Counted from the first letter of the stretch, positions 1 to 9,303 are shown. The stretch: DNA of 49,401 nucleotides from Lachnospiraceae bacterium (GCA_017532145.1 JAFXJR010000050.1:1-49401), one strand, 5' to 3'. The notes: a model not told the origin generated them from the sequence alone. Numbers and translations are program-made.

Positions 1-1
1 G

Positions 2-403
2 GAGCTGTCAAAAATCACGGATGAGGAACAAATCGTTGTAAGCAGGATAAATCAATTGGATCATCAAAGAAGAGAAGTGGTTCATGATATTGCCAACGTA
101 GTAAACAGGGATGTTGAAGATTTGAAGCTGGCCGCAATTATTCAGATGCTGGAACCCAGACCGACAGAGCAGCAGAAGCTGGCAGAAGTCTATGACAGAC
201 TGGGAAAAGCAGTACGCAGAGTGCAGCAGGTGAATATGCAGAATAAGGAGTTGCTGACCAATGCACTGGAGTTAGTAGAATTCGATATGAATGTGCTTCA
301 GGCTGTAAAAACGGCTCCTAAAACTGCAAATTATAATAAGGGCGCACACAGTGCAGGAAGTGTAATAGGAGTCGATAGAAACGGTTTTGATGCAAAACAA
401 TAA
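2..403 (+). CDS. flgN: FlgN-like flagellar export chaperone, 5' end outside window
   Basis: The reading frame is open from the first bases of the window (it reads ELSKITDEEQIVV into RINQLDHQRRE), so the start lies upstream and only the C-terminal 133 residues are visible. The protein is a charged, almost wholly alpha-helical coiled coil ending in a loose polar tail. FlgN-family proteins are cytoplasmic chaperones that hold the hook-junction proteins FlgK and FlgL for the flagellar type III secretion apparatus. The assignment rests mainly on position: the stop is 22 bases before flgK, and the order flgN-flgK-flgL is standard. The sequence alone would only say helical flagellar chaperone. Confidence 0.7.
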   Translation, partial: ELSKITDEEQIVVSRINQLDHQRREVVHDIANVVNRDVEDLKLAAIIQMLEPRPTEQQKLAEVYDRLGKAVRRVQQVNMQNKELLTNALELVEFDMNVLQAVKTAPKTANYNKGAHSAGSVIGVDRNGFDAKQ

Positions 404-425
404 TCCTAAGGAGAGGTGATATCAT

Positions 426-2030
426 ATGCCATTATTTGGAAGTTTATATATAGGAGCATCTGGTTTACAGACCAGTCAGAATACATTAAATACAACAGCA
501 CACAATATGGCCAATGTAGATACTGTAGGATACACCAGACAACAGATTCTGCTTGGCACGAGATCTTTTAATACCTTATCTATTAATGCCTCTGCAATAG
601 CATATCAGCAGTATGGACTGGGAGTATATTATTCTCAGGTAAGACAGGTAAGGGATGAGTTTTTAGATAAAACCTACCGTAAAGAAACGGGACGACTGGG
701 ATTCTATGAAATGAATACCCAGGTAATAAAGGAAGTAGAGGATTTATTTGGAGAGTTTCAGGGAGTAGAATTTTCAGAGGCGATTGACGATTTATGGGTA
801 GCTATTCAGGAGCTGGATAAGGATCCCGCCAAGCTGACCAACGAGGGACTGCTGGTCAATCGTTGTGAAGAGTTTCTGAAAAGAGCAGCCCTGGTATATC
901 AGGGATTAAGCGACCAGCAGGACAATCTGAACCTTCTGGTGGAGAGAAATATTAACAGGATTAATGAACTGGGCAAAGAACTGGTTGCATTGAATAAAGA
1001 AGTATTGAAGATTGAGGCAGGAGACATTGAGCATGCCAATGATTTAAGAGACAGAAGAAATCTTATTCTGGATGAACTGGGTGAGTTAGGACAGATTAGC
1101 TACTATGAGGATTTACATGGTGTTATTACTGTTAAATTTGAAGGAGTGGATTTTGTAAAATCAGAGGCAGCTAACGAGATTCTTCTGCATGAAAATAAAG
1201 AAACAGGCTTCTATACACCTTACTGGAAACAGCTGGCTGAGACCAAGCCCGGACCGGATGGTGAGGAGGTTCTGGATTTGGAAGCCTGCAGATTATATGA
1301 TCCTACACAGAAGATTTCTACAGAGATGAGTACGGATATCGGTAGCTTAAGAGCGGTATTACTGGCAAGGGGAGAGTACAGAGCTACTTATCAGGATTTA
1401 CAAAACCCTGATTATTATAATACACATATTTCTCAGTCACTGTTAATGAATGTACAGGCTGAGTTTGACCAGTTGGTATACAAGGTAGCAACGGCAATTA
1501 ATGATGTAATTGCTCAGGCTGCTGCCAGTGAGCCGGATACCGATTATATGAAGGATGAAAATGGAAATCCTTATCAGGTATTTGAATTAATTTCTCAGAA
1601 TCCGGATAAAGGCTATAGTATAACGAATATGATAATCAATGATGATTTAAAGAGAGAGCCTTCCAGACTTTCTTTCAGACTGAAGGATGGTTCAGAAGAT
1701 AAGGAAACCACCAGAAGGCTGGTAGAGGCGTTCTCTGAGGAAGAACATATTCTTAATCCGAATCTCAAGACGAAGACGAATCTGGCAAAATATTATGCAA
1801 ATCTGGTAGCACAGGTTGCGAATACAGGTGAGGCTAACCGGGAGATTACAGAGGCACAGGAAAGTACGGTAAATGAAACATTTTCAGCAAGAGAGATGAT
1901 TGTGGGTGTTTCTTCGGATGAAGAGATGGAGTTTATGATTAAATTCCAGAATGCTTTCAATGCATCCAGCAGATACGTTAATGTAATTGACGAAATGATA
2001 GAGCATATTTTAAATACATTAGGAAGGTAA
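426..2030 (+). CDS. flgK: Flagellar hook-associated protein 1 (FlgK), first copy
   Basis: FlgK is the first hook-filament junction protein, exported and polymerised at the tip of the hook. The 534-residue product carries the N-terminal rod/hook signature (LNTTAHNMANVDTVGYTRQ, about residues 20-38) and the conserved C-terminal helix (EFMIKFQNAFNASSRYVNVI, near residues 500-520), which together form the coiled-coil D0 domain. The middle is the variable FlgK domain, with long helices near residues 140-215. The ATG follows a strong AGGAGAGGTGAT ribosome site. The stop is 11 bases before a second, longer flgK, so the two are co-transcribed. Confidence 0.96.
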   Translation: MPLFGSLYIGASGLQTSQNTLNTTAHNMANVDTVGYTRQQILLGTRSFNTLSINASAIAYQQYGLGVYYSQVRQVRDEFLDKTYRKETGRLGFYEMNTQVIKEVEDLFGEFQGVEFSEAIDDLWVAIQELDKDPAKLTNEGLLVNRCEEFLKRAALVYQGLSDQQDNLNLLVERNINRINELGKELVALNKEVLKIEAGDIEHANDLRDRRNLILDELGELGQISYYEDLHGVITVKFEGVDFVKSEAANEILLHENKETGFYTPYWKQLAETKPGPDGEEVLDLEACRLYDPTQKISTEMSTDIGSLRAVLLARGEYRATYQDLQNPDYYNTHISQSLLMNVQAEFDQLVYKVATAINDVIAQAAASEPDTDYMKDENGNPYQVFELISQNPDKGYSITNMIINDDLKREPSRLSFRLKDGSEDKETTRRLVEAFSEEEHILNPNLKTKTNLAKYYANLVAQVANTGEANREITEAQESTVNETFSAREMIVGVSSDEEMEFMIKFQNAFNASSRYVNVIDEMIEHILNTLGR

Positions 2031-2041
2031 GGTGAGACGGG

Positions 2042-3880
2042 ATGCCATCACAATTTTTTGGATTACATATATCATCATCCGGGCTTCGGGCAGCCAATGC
2101 AGCTTTAAATACGACAGCACATAATATTTCCAATGTACATACAGAAGGGTACAGCAGACAGGAATCCACCAGAGAAGCAAATAAGGCTCTTAGAGTGTTT
2201 GCTACCTATGGATGTGCCGGTGCCGGTGTGGATACTATATCAATTGAACGTGTACGTGACCAGTTCTATGATATCAGATTCCGTGATAACAATTCTACCT
2301 TGGGAGACTATGATATAAAGAGATATTATACAGATATTATTCAGCAGTATCTGGATGATGATGAAAGTACCGGATTTGGTACGATTTATAACGAATTTTT
2401 TGCCACCTTGGAAACGGTAACAACCAATTCCAGCAGCACGGATGCAAAGGCTCAGTTTATTGCAGCAGCCAATAAGATGACTGAGTACTTTAATAATACA
2501 GCAGGTAATTTCCAGCAGCTGCAGAAGGATTTAAATGAAGAAATTAAAATAAGAATAGAAAGAATTAATGCAATTTCTGTAGAGATTGCTACCTTAAATC
2601 AGCAGATTAATGTTATTGAGTTAAGTGGTGGAATCGCTAATGAGTTAAGAGATAAAAGAGACTTGATGCTGGATGAACTGTCTGAAATGGTGGATGTGGA
2701 AACAGAGGAAACGGCTGTTACCGATTTGAATAATCCGGACAGAGAGACTGGCGGAACACGATTTGTGGTAATGATTGCCGGTGGACAGACTCTGGTAAGT
2801 GGTGAAGATTATAATGAGTTGGAAGTACGTTCCAGAGGAGCAGATGAAAAGATAAACCAGACGGATGCAGACGGTCTGTATGATATTTACTGGGATAATG
2901 GCAATGATTTTAATTTAAATAATGCAGTAATGAGAGGTTCTCTTAAGGGACTGCTTGTTATGCGTGATGGCAATAATAACCAGGGATTTGTAGGTAGAGT
3001 CAGCAATGTAACCAGAGGAGTCCAGGGGGCAGTGGTAGAGGTAAGTGTATCCGAAAGCTATCTGTTGGATATGAATAAATTAAGTCTGTCTGACACAGGC
3101 GGAAGCATTGTGATTGGTAATACAAAGTATTATTATGATTCCTGGGAATTTGACCCTGCCACCTCAACTTATAGTTTTGCCATTGATGAAGGAAAGTCAG
3201 GAGCTACTGTTACCTTGTCCCAGCTTTCCAAAGAAGTGGAAATCGGAGGTAATATTAACAACCAGGGAATCCCTTACTATTTGTCACAGATGAATGAGTT
3301 TGTTCGTGCTTTTTCTGCTAAGGTAAATGAAATTTTTATGAGTGGCTATGACTATTATGGTAATCTGGGAGAAATGTTCTTTACTGCCAGAAAGCCTGTA
3401 GCTGGCGATATAGTAAATGACAGCCAGTATACCATTGCAGATTTCCAGGATGCTAACGGCTACTATGAGATGACAGCTTTCAATATTCAAATTAATGATG
3501 CATTGTTGGATAATGTAGATTTATTGGGAACCAGGTCGAGTGCAGATGTGGGTGTGGAGGAATTTGGCAAAGTAACTGAGCTGATAGAGACGTTGAAGGA
3601 TAAGGATAAATTCAGCTTCCGTAATGCTACAGCCGGTGAATTCCTTCAGTCGATTCTTTCTGATGCAGCATTAAATGCAGGTAATGCTCAGGCATTTTAT
3701 AATACCTATTATGGTATTGCAGTAACGATAGAGAATCAGAGAATGTCTATCTCAGCAGTAGATGAGGATGAGGAAGGTGTCAACATGGTAAAATTCCAGA
3801 ATGCTTATACCCTTTCCTCTAAGATGATTCAGACACTGACAGAGGTTTATGACCGATTGATTCTGGAAACCGGTGTATAA
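2042..3880 (+). CDS. flgK: Flagellar hook-associated protein 1 (FlgK), second and longer copy
   Basis: This is a second FlgK-family protein of 612 residues, directly after the first. Its ends match FlgK: LNTTAHNISNVHTEGYSRQ near the N-terminus and NMVKFQNAYTLSSKMIQTL near the C-terminus. The centre differs from copy 1 and is about 80 residues longer, with extra beta-rich sequence around residues 330-470. Such a central insert would be surface exposed at the junction ring. Both copies have intact terminal domains and look functional. Two FlgK proteins could form two successive junction zones, or one could replace the other under some condition; the sequence cannot decide. The start ATG has AAGGTGAG 7 bases upstream. 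Confidence 0.94.
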   Translation: MPSQFFGLHISSSGLRAANAALNTTAHNISNVHTEGYSRQESTREANKALRVFATYGCAGAGVDTISIERVRDQFYDIRFRDNNSTLGDYDIKRYYTDIIQQYLDDDESTGFGTIYNEFFATLETVTTNSSSTDAKAQFIAAANKMTEYFNNTAGNFQQLQKDLNEEIKIRIERINAISVEIATLNQQINVIELSGGIANELRDKRDLMLDELSEMVDVETEETAVTDLNNPDRETGGTRFVVMIAGGQTLVSGEDYNELEVRSRGADEKINQTDADGLYDIYWDNGNDFNLNNAVMRGSLKGLLVMRDGNNNQGFVGRVSNVTRGVQGAVVEVSVSESYLLDMNKLSLSDTGGSIVIGNTKYYYDSWEFDPATSTYSFAIDEGKSGATVTLSQLSKEVEIGGNINNQGIPYYLSQMNEFVRAFSAKVNEIFMSGYDYYGNLGEMFFTARKPVAGDIVNDSQYTIADFQDANGYYEMTAFNIQINDALLDNVDLLGTRSSADVGVEEFGKVTELIETLKDKDKFSFRNATAGEFLQSILSDAALNAGNAQAFYNTYYGIAVTIENQRMSISAVDEDEEGVNMVKFQNAYTLSSKMIQTLTEVYDRLILETGV

Positions 3881-3917
3881 TCGCCAAATATGCAGAAAAC
3901 GGAAAAGATTCTAACCC

Positions 3918-3952
3918 ATCAACGGCTTCTGGCTTCATCGGAAGCTGTTGAT
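3918..3952 (+). other. Hairpin between the second flgK and flgL
   Basis: CATCAACGGCTTC (3918-3930) pairs with GAAGCTGTTGATG (3940-3952), 13 pairs with one G-U, around a short loop. No U-tract follows, so it is more likely an RNA-processing or stability element inside the operon than an intrinsic terminator. Confidence 0.55.
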
Positions 3953-3985
3953 GAAGCATAGAGATACATGGAGGATGAAAAACCG

Positions 3986-5563
3986 ATGAGAATGACGAAT
4001 AAAATTATGCAGAATAATTCCCTGCATAATATCAATAATAATAAGATACTGCAGGATAAATTGAATACACAGATGTCTACCGGAAAGAAGCTGACCAGAC
4101 CTTCCGATGATCCGGTAGTGGCAATTCGTGCATTGAGATTACGTAGTGATGTTTCCCAGATTGTTCAGTTTTATGAGAAGAATGCACCGGATGGAGAAGC
4201 CTGGATGAAGGTGACGGGAGATGCCCTGAATACCACCACAGACGTTATCAATGGGATGATTGAGCAGGCTACCAGGGGTGCCAACAAGGATATGGGATAT
4301 GAAGATCTGGATATTATCGTAACTCAGCTGAGAGAACTGAAGGAGGAGTTTTATGCTACAGGAAATGTAGACTTTGCCGGAAGATATGTATTTACCGGAT
4401 TTAGAACCGATACTCCTTTAACCTATACAGAAGAAGCTGTACAGGATTTCCAGATTACAGAGAAGCTGACTCCTGAAGCAATTGATACCATCAACTATAC
4501 CACAATTGGTAATCTGGATGGATTGAGTGATGTAAATTATGATCCTACTGCTGGAATAGGAGAGGATCAGAATAACATAAAAAATGCGGATATTTACCGT
4601 ATTCGTTTATCCTATGATCAGATAAAGGACACCGTTCCTACAGTACAGCAGGTAACGGATCCGACAACGATTCCTCCTACTACTGCAGATTTGATTCCGG
4701 CAGGAAATATTACCGTTGTTTCCTCAACTGCAGATCCTAATCCTTATGAGTTAATTCAGCAGCAGCCGGGGAATGCTATTCTGATTCCAGAAACAGGAGA
4801 GCTGCTTGTAGGAACAGATTTGTATGAAAATACTCTTAAAAATTTACCGGTAGATACACAGATGAGAATTACTTATGAGAAGGATGACTGGAAGGTGGGG
4901 GATATGAGACCTCAGCATTATTTTGAATGTACTGATAAGACAGATCCGGCTAAAGTAATCAATTATAATTTTGCAAAGGACAATACAGTAGACCCTCCCC
5001 TGGAGTATATTTCCATGGATGGTGTAAAGCAGATTATTGAATACGATGTAGGCTACAATCAGAAGGTTCGTATTAATACTACAGCAGATGAAGTCTTTAC
5101 GTTAAATATGGATCGTAACATAGACGATATGGAAAAAGCCATGTCTGAGCTGCAGACGATTGACTTTACCAGAAATGAACTGTCTACCATGCTGAAGAAT
5201 ATGAAGGAAGGCGATCCGGGCTATGACAACCTGAAGGCTACCTATGAAGCAGCAGATAAGGCTTATACCTATGTTCGTGAAAATGTACAGAAAATGTTTG
5301 AAGGATTGATTTCAAAGGTACAGTCCAATCTGGATACTACCAGTGTAGCTATTACAGATAATGGAACAAGAGCCAGCCGTCTGGATTTGATAACCAATCG
5401 TTTGATGACACTGAAGACTACCTTTGAAACTCTGCAGTCTACTAATGAGGATATAGATATTACAGAGGCAACGATTAAATTGACCAGTGCCAGCTATACC
5501 TATCAGTCTGCATTGATGGCGACTGGTAAGATTTTACAGAATTCATTGATGAATTACATTTAG
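3986..5563 (+). CDS. flgL: Flagellar hook-associated protein 3 (FlgL)
   Basis: FlgL forms the second ring of the hook-filament junction on which flagellin polymerises. The N-terminus MRMTNKIMQNNSLHNINNNK and the motif STGKKLTRPSDDPVVAIRAL are diagnostic of the FlgL/flagellin N-terminal D0-D1 domain. The C-terminal half returns to the coiled coil (ATIKLTSASYTYQSALMATG). At 525 residues it is longer than many FlgL proteins because of a central domain at about residues 150-370. I place the start at 3986 because GGAGG (3970-3974) lies 11 bases upstream and the protein then begins with the family's usual MRMTN; an in-frame ATG at 3968 would bury that ribosome site in the gene. It is followed 14 bases later by fliW. 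Confidence 0.95.
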   Translation: MRMTNKIMQNNSLHNINNNKILQDKLNTQMSTGKKLTRPSDDPVVAIRALRLRSDVSQIVQFYEKNAPDGEAWMKVTGDALNTTTDVINGMIEQATRGANKDMGYEDLDIIVTQLRELKEEFYATGNVDFAGRYVFTGFRTDTPLTYTEEAVQDFQITEKLTPEAIDTINYTTIGNLDGLSDVNYDPTAGIGEDQNNIKNADIYRIRLSYDQIKDTVPTVQQVTDPTTIPPTTADLIPAGNITVVSSTADPNPYELIQQQPGNAILIPETGELLVGTDLYENTLKNLPVDTQMRITYEKDDWKVGDMRPQHYFECTDKTDPAKVINYNFAKDNTVDPPLEYISMDGVKQIIEYDVGYNQKVRINTTADEVFTLNMDRNIDDMEKAMSELQTIDFTRNELSTMLKNMKEGDPGYDNLKATYEAADKAYTYVRENVQKMFEGLISKVQSNLDTTSVAITDNGTRASRLDLITNRLMTLKTTFETLQSTNEDIDITEATIKLTSASYTYQSALMATGKILQNSLMNYI

Positions 5564-5577
5564 GGGTGAGACGAACC

Positions 5578-6033
5578 ATGACAATAACAACAAAAGTATT
5601 TGGGGAAGTGACGATTGAGGATGACAGAATCATTTCTTTTCCTAATGGTATCATTGGATTTCCTGATTTGACTGATTTTGCCATGATTCATGACGAAAAG
5701 GATGATTTGAGTACAATTCATTGGCTGCAATCTCTGCAGGAGCCTGCCTTTGCCCTTCCGGTAATGGATCCGTTGATTGTAAAAGAGGATTATAATCCTG
5801 AAGTAGATGATGAGGTACTAAAGCATCTGGGTGAGTGGAAGCCGGAGGATATTCTGGTAATGGTTACTGTGACAATTCCTCAGGATTTGGAGAAAATGAG
5901 TGTCAATCTGAAGGGTCCGATTATTATCAATGCAGAAAACAGGAAGGCTTGTCAGGTAATTATAGAGGGAGACAACTATAAGGTGAAGTTTCCTATCTAT
6001 GAGATACTTCAGGCAAGGAAAGCGGAGGAGTAG
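5578..6033 (+). CDS. fliW: Flagellar assembly factor FliW
   Basis: FliW is a small cytoplasmic protein that binds CsrA and free flagellin. When flagellin is exported, FliW is released to sequester CsrA and so relieves repression of hag mRNA (established in Bacillus subtilis). The 151-residue product shows the family pattern: a beta-rich start (FGEVTIEDDRIISFPNGIIG, residues 7-26), the FALPVMDP segment and the LKGPIIINAENRKACQVI block. The ATG at 5578 is preceded by GGGGTGAG with good spacing; an in-frame GTG at 5566 would swallow that site. Its stop is directly followed by csrA, the usual translational coupling of antagonist and target. Confidence 0.96.
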   Translation: MTITTKVFGEVTIEDDRIISFPNGIIGFPDLTDFAMIHDEKDDLSTIHWLQSLQEPAFALPVMDPLIVKEDYNPEVDDEVLKHLGEWKPEDILVMVTVTIPQDLEKMSVNLKGPIIINAENRKACQVIIEGDNYKVKFPIYEILQARKAEE

Positions 6034-6252
6034 ATGTTAGCTTTATCAAGAAAGAAGAATGAAGCCTTGATTATCAACAACAATGTGGAGATTACCGTTC
6101 TTGAGATTAAAGGTGAGCAGGTAAAGATAGGCATTACGGCACCAAAGGATGTTCCGGTTTATAGAAAAGAAGTATATGTTCAGATTCAAAATGCCAACAA
6201 AGAAGCAGTAGATACTGATAGTATAGAGGCATTAAGAAAGATGTTTGGATAA
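6034..6252 (+). CDS. csrA: Carbon storage regulator CsrA
   Basis: CsrA is a dimeric RNA-binding protein that recognises A(N)GGA motifs in hairpin loops near ribosome sites. The 72-residue product starts MLALSRKKNEALIINNNVEI and continues with the family core VKIGITAPKDVPVYRKEVY. Compared with Escherichia coli CsrA it has an extended C-terminal helix (residues 50-72), as is common in Firmicutes, where FliW binds. The ATG abuts the fliW stop codon, and its ribosome site GGAGG lies inside the end of fliW. The likely main target, the flagellin leader, is 3.1 kb downstream and carries a matching hairpin (9415-9430). Confidence 0.97.
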   Translation: MLALSRKKNEALIINNNVEITVLEIKGEQVKIGITAPKDVPVYRKEVYVQIQNANKEAVDTDSIEALRKMFG

Positions 6253-6259
6253 GAAGCGT

Positions 6260-6290
6260 GGCAGACTGTATCGTTGAAGTGCAGCCTGCC
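6260..6290 (+). terminator. Probable terminator after csrA
   Basis: GGCAG-A-CTG (6260-6268) pairs with CAG-C-CTGCC (6282-6290) with one internal mismatch, followed by CTTTCTTT. It sits 8 bases after the csrA stop and before the sigma-28 promoter of the next operon. Confidence 0.55.
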
Positions 6291-6383
6291 CTTTCTTTGG
6301 TTAATGGGACTGTCGCACAGTAAAAATTTTCTACAGTATTGATTCAAAGACTGAATAGTTATGGTCAGTTTCTTAAAAAAAGC

Positions 6384-6410
6384 TAAATATTTAGTAATTT
6401 TATCCGATAT
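6384..6410 (+). promoter_or_regulatory. Sigma-28 (FliA/SigD) promoter of flaG-fliD-fliS
   Basis: TAAA at 6384-6387, 15 bases, then TCCGATAT at 6403-6410. This is the Firmicute sigma-D consensus (TAAA-N15-GCCGATAT) with one change, and it has exactly the same layout as the promoter in front of flagellin. It lies about 90 bases upstream of flaG. Confidence 0.85.
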
Positions 6411-6502
6411 ATTAAGTAGACGTGTATGAAAAGTTTCTTTCATTCAGTATCAGCTGATTTATGAAACACAGAAAATTAAAATATCACATGGAGGTGATTA
6501 GA

Positions 6503-6943
6503 ATGGCTATTGAACCATTAGGAAGTATGATGACGATTCAGTCACAGTCGGCTTCGAAGCCGGTTGAGACAAAACCTGCTACGGGAAACACGGAGGTTTC
6601 CACCCCGGCACAGGCAGCAAATGTGGACCCGGTTACAGTATCTGTTCAGAAAGTGGAGAATAAGGATGGACAGAATGCCGGAAGTCAGGGAAATGAACAG
6701 CAGGCTCAAAATGAGCAGCAGGTTCCCAATGAACAGCTGAAAAAAGCAGTGGAGCAGATGAACAAGAATATGACCCATGCACATGCTGTATTTGGATTCC
6801 ATGACAAGACGAACCGTGTAATGATTAAAATTGTGGACAAGGATACGAAAGAAGTAATCAGAGAATATCCGCCAGAGGAGACTTTGGATATGATTGCCAA
6901 GGTATGGGAGCTGGCAGGAATCCTTGTAGATGAAAAGAGATAG
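6503..6943 (+). CDS. flaG: FlaG family flagellar protein
   Basis: The product is 146 residues. The first ~80 are low-complexity, rich in Gln, Asn, Val and Pro. The C-terminal half is the FlaG domain (AVFGFHDKTNRVMIKIVDKD followed by EVIREYPPEETLDMIAKVWE). FlaG proteins are exported flagellar components, usually encoded beside fliD, that influence filament length in several bacteria; the exact role is unclear. The ATG at 6503 has GGAGGTGAT just upstream; an in-frame upstream ATG at 6461 lacks a ribosome site. It is the first gene of the sigma-28 operon and ends 11 bases before fliD. Confidence 0.9.
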   Translation: MAIEPLGSMMTIQSQSASKPVETKPATGNTEVSTPAQAANVDPVTVSVQKVENKDGQNAGSQGNEQQAQNEQQVPNEQLKKAVEQMNKNMTHAHAVFGFHDKTNRVMIKIVDKDTKEVIREYPPEETLDMIAKVWELAGILVDEKR

Positions 6944-6954
6944 GAGGAAAGCGT

Positions 6955-8421
6955 ATGCCTATTAGAATAACAGGAATGAATTCTGGTTTGGATACAGAAG
7001 CAATTATCACAGAATTATCCAAGGCTCAGAAGACGAAGGTAGATAAAGTAAAGAAAGAGCAGACTGCATATGAGTGGAAGCGGGATGCATGGAAGGATTT
7101 GAATTCCAAGATTTATAAGCTGTTTAACACTACGGTAAACAATCTGCGAATGGAAAGCAACTTTGCAAAGAAGACAACAGATGTTTCTGATTCTTCTGTA
7201 GCAGAGGTGGTAACAGGCGGAAATGCAATGTATACTGCTCAGGATTTGGAGGTTGAACGTCTGGCAACTTCTGGCTATCTGACTGGTGGAGAACTGGCAG
7301 ATACCACCAAGAAGACTACAAAGTTATCAGAATTAGGAATTACAGTAGGTGAGAAGATTACAGTAAAATCAGGCAGTAAGCAAACGGAGATAGAGATTAC
7401 AGACAGTATGACTATCGAAAGTTTTGTAAATGCATTAAAGGGAGCTGGTTTAGAAGCTAACTATGATGCAAACTACAGAAGGATACATATTGCAGCAAAA
7501 GACAGTGGCTCAGCTAATGACTTTGAACTGTCCAGTACAGGAAATGCATTAGATACATTAAAAATTTCAGATGCTACTGCTGCTAATAGAATAAAGGGAG
7601 AAAACGCAAGACTGACCCTGAATAATGTAGCATATGAATCCGACAGCAATACCTTTGAAATCAACGGTTTAACCATCACAGCTAAAGCAGCTGGTACAGC
7701 GACTATGACCACCAGACAGGATACTGATGGCATCTATGATATGATCAAAAACTTCTTCAAGGAGTATAATGGTCTGATTAACGAAATGGATAAGCTGTAT
7801 AATGCAGAGTCTACCAAGGGCTATGAGCCTCTGACCGATGAGGAGAAAGCAGAGCTGAGTGATGATGAAGTAAAGAAGTGGGAGACAAAGATTAAGGATT
7901 CTATCTTAAGAAGGGATTCCAACCTGTCCTCTATTTCTACAGCAATGAAGAATATTATGCTGCAAGGTGCTACAGTAAATGGCAAGCAGATGTATCTGTC
8001 TGACTTTGGTATTGAGACCTTGGGTTATTTCAGTGCAGAAAAGAATGAGAAAAATGCTTACCATATTGATGGAGATGCAGATGATGCAGCAGTAAGTGCG
8101 AAGGAAGATAAGCTGAAGGCGGCGATTGCTTCCGATCCTGATTCCGTGATTTCCTTCTTCTCACAGTTAGGTCAGAATCTCTATACAGAGATGAATAACC
8201 AGTCCAGAAGTATTGATGGTGTCAGAAGCTTTGGATCCTTCTATGATGACAAGCGTATGCTGGAAGAGTATAACAGCTTTGCATCAAAGATTAAAAAGCA
8301 GGAGGCTAAGTTGACGGCTTTCCAGGATAGATGGTATAATAAGTTCACTGCAATGGAAACCGCATTAGCAAGACTGCAGTCTAATCAGAATGCAGTATCA
8401 GGCTTATTTGGAGGAATGTAA
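6955..8421 (+). CDS. fliD: Flagellar filament cap protein FliD
   Basis: FliD (HAP2) forms the cap at the filament tip under which exported flagellin folds. The 488-residue product begins MPIRITGMNSGLDTEAIITE, the classical FliD N-terminus, followed by the conserved VKKEQTAYEWKRDAWKDLNS. A C-terminal FliD block covers about residues 260-488, with long helices (YDDKRMLEEYNSFASKIKKQ) ending in a coiled coil. GGAGG lies 6 bases before the ATG. Length and both terminal domains are normal. It sits between flaG and fliS in the sigma-28 operon, as in most Firmicutes. Confidence 0.97.
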   Translation: MPIRITGMNSGLDTEAIITELSKAQKTKVDKVKKEQTAYEWKRDAWKDLNSKIYKLFNTTVNNLRMESNFAKKTTDVSDSSVAEVVTGGNAMYTAQDLEVERLATSGYLTGGELADTTKKTTKLSELGITVGEKITVKSGSKQTEIEITDSMTIESFVNALKGAGLEANYDANYRRIHIAAKDSGSANDFELSSTGNALDTLKISDATAANRIKGENARLTLNNVAYESDSNTFEINGLTITAKAAGTATMTTRQDTDGIYDMIKNFFKEYNGLINEMDKLYNAESTKGYEPLTDEEKAELSDDEVKKWETKIKDSILRRDSNLSSISTAMKNIMLQGATVNGKQMYLSDFGIETLGYFSAEKNEKNAYHIDGDADDAAVSAKEDKLKAAIASDPDSVISFFSQLGQNLYTEMNNQSRSIDGVRSFGSFYDDKRMLEEYNSFASKIKKQEAKLTAFQDRWYNKFTAMETALARLQSNQNAVSGLFGGM

Positions 8422-8424
8422 AAT

Positions 8425-8811
8425 ATGGCTCTGCCAAATGGATATGAACAATACAGTAAAAATAAAGTGATGATGGCCACACCGGCTGAATTGACACTCA
8501 TGCTCTATGAGGGCGCAATCAAATTTTGCAATATTGCTATTATGGGTGTGGAGCAGAAGGATATCGAAAAAGCTCATACGAATATTTTAAAGACGGAGAG
8601 AATTATTCAATATTTGAGACAGACCCTGGATATGAAGTATCCGGTAGCGCAGGATTTTGAGAATATTTATGTGTATTTGCATCAGCGTTTGGTAGAGGCA
8701 AATCTGAAAAAGGATAAAGATATCCTGGAGGAAGTCTGTGAACACCTTAGGTCTGTAAGGGATACATGGGTGGAAGTAATCCGGATCAACAAGGAAAAGG
8801 GCTTGATATGA
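8425..8811 (+). CDS. fliS: Flagellin export chaperone FliS
   Basis: FliS binds the C-terminal helices of newly made flagellin and keeps it unpolymerised until export. The 128-residue protein has the signature GYEQYSKNKVMMATPAELTL at the start, then MLYEGAIKFCNIA and the helical bundle of the family. It starts 3 bases after the fliD stop. Its last codons overlap the next gene through an ATGA junction, which implies translational coupling. Confidence 0.96.
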   Translation: MALPNGYEQYSKNKVMMATPAELTLMLYEGAIKFCNIAIMGVEQKDIEKAHTNILKTERIIQYLRQTLDMKYPVAQDFENIYVYLHQRLVEANLKKDKDILEEVCEHLRSVRDTWVEVIRINKEKGLI

Positions 8812-9284
8812 TTGAAAATTATCTGCAGGTTTTAGAGGAAAGTACCCATAAGAAGCTGGAAGTATTACAAAAAATTGAAGCGTTGAACAAGAAGCAGGAG
8901 ACTCTGTTAAAGGAGGAGCCTGTGGATGAAGAGAGCTTTGATTCCAGCATAGAGGAAAAGGGAAGACTGATAGACGAATTGAATGAGCTGGACAAGGGAT
9001 TCGAGCTTCTTTATGAGAATATTCGCCAGCAGCTTCTGACAGGTAAGGATCAGTATAAGGAACAGATTAAGCGTCTTCAGGAGTTGATTAACCAGGTAAC
9101 AGCTAAAAGTGTATCGATTCAGGCACAGGAAGCCAGAAATAATCAGCTGGCAGAGAATTTTTTTGCCCGCAGTAGAAGGGAATTGGAGAAGGGAAGACGA
9201 AGCTCCAAGGCCACACTGGATTATTATCGCAGCATGAATAATACCCAGTCTGTAGCTCCTCAGTTTATGGACAAAAAAAAATAA
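8808..9284 (+). CDS. Small coiled-coil flagellar chaperone-like protein (FliT/FlgN type)
   Basis: The 158-residue product is acidic and Lys-rich and is almost wholly coiled coil (LEVLQKIEALNKKQETLLKE and so on), with a basic C-terminal segment (ARSRRELEKGRRSSKATLDY). It starts at the ATGA overlap with fliS; an earlier in-frame ATG at 8766 lies inside fliS and has no ribosome site. Position after fliS and size fit a FliT- or FlgN-like export chaperone, but I see no decisive motif. A chaperone for FliD is the likeliest role because fliT normally occupies this place. It is the last gene before the flagellin promoter. Confidence 0.6.
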   Translation: MIENYLQVLEESTHKKLEVLQKIEALNKKQETLLKEEPVDEESFDSSIEEKGRLIDELNELDKGFELLYENIRQQLLTGKDQYKEQIKRLQELINQVTAKSVSIQAQEARNNQLAENFFARSRRELEKGRRSSKATLDYYRSMNNTQSVAPQFMDKKK

Positions 9285-9303
9285 AAAAATATTATTTTAG
9301 CTA

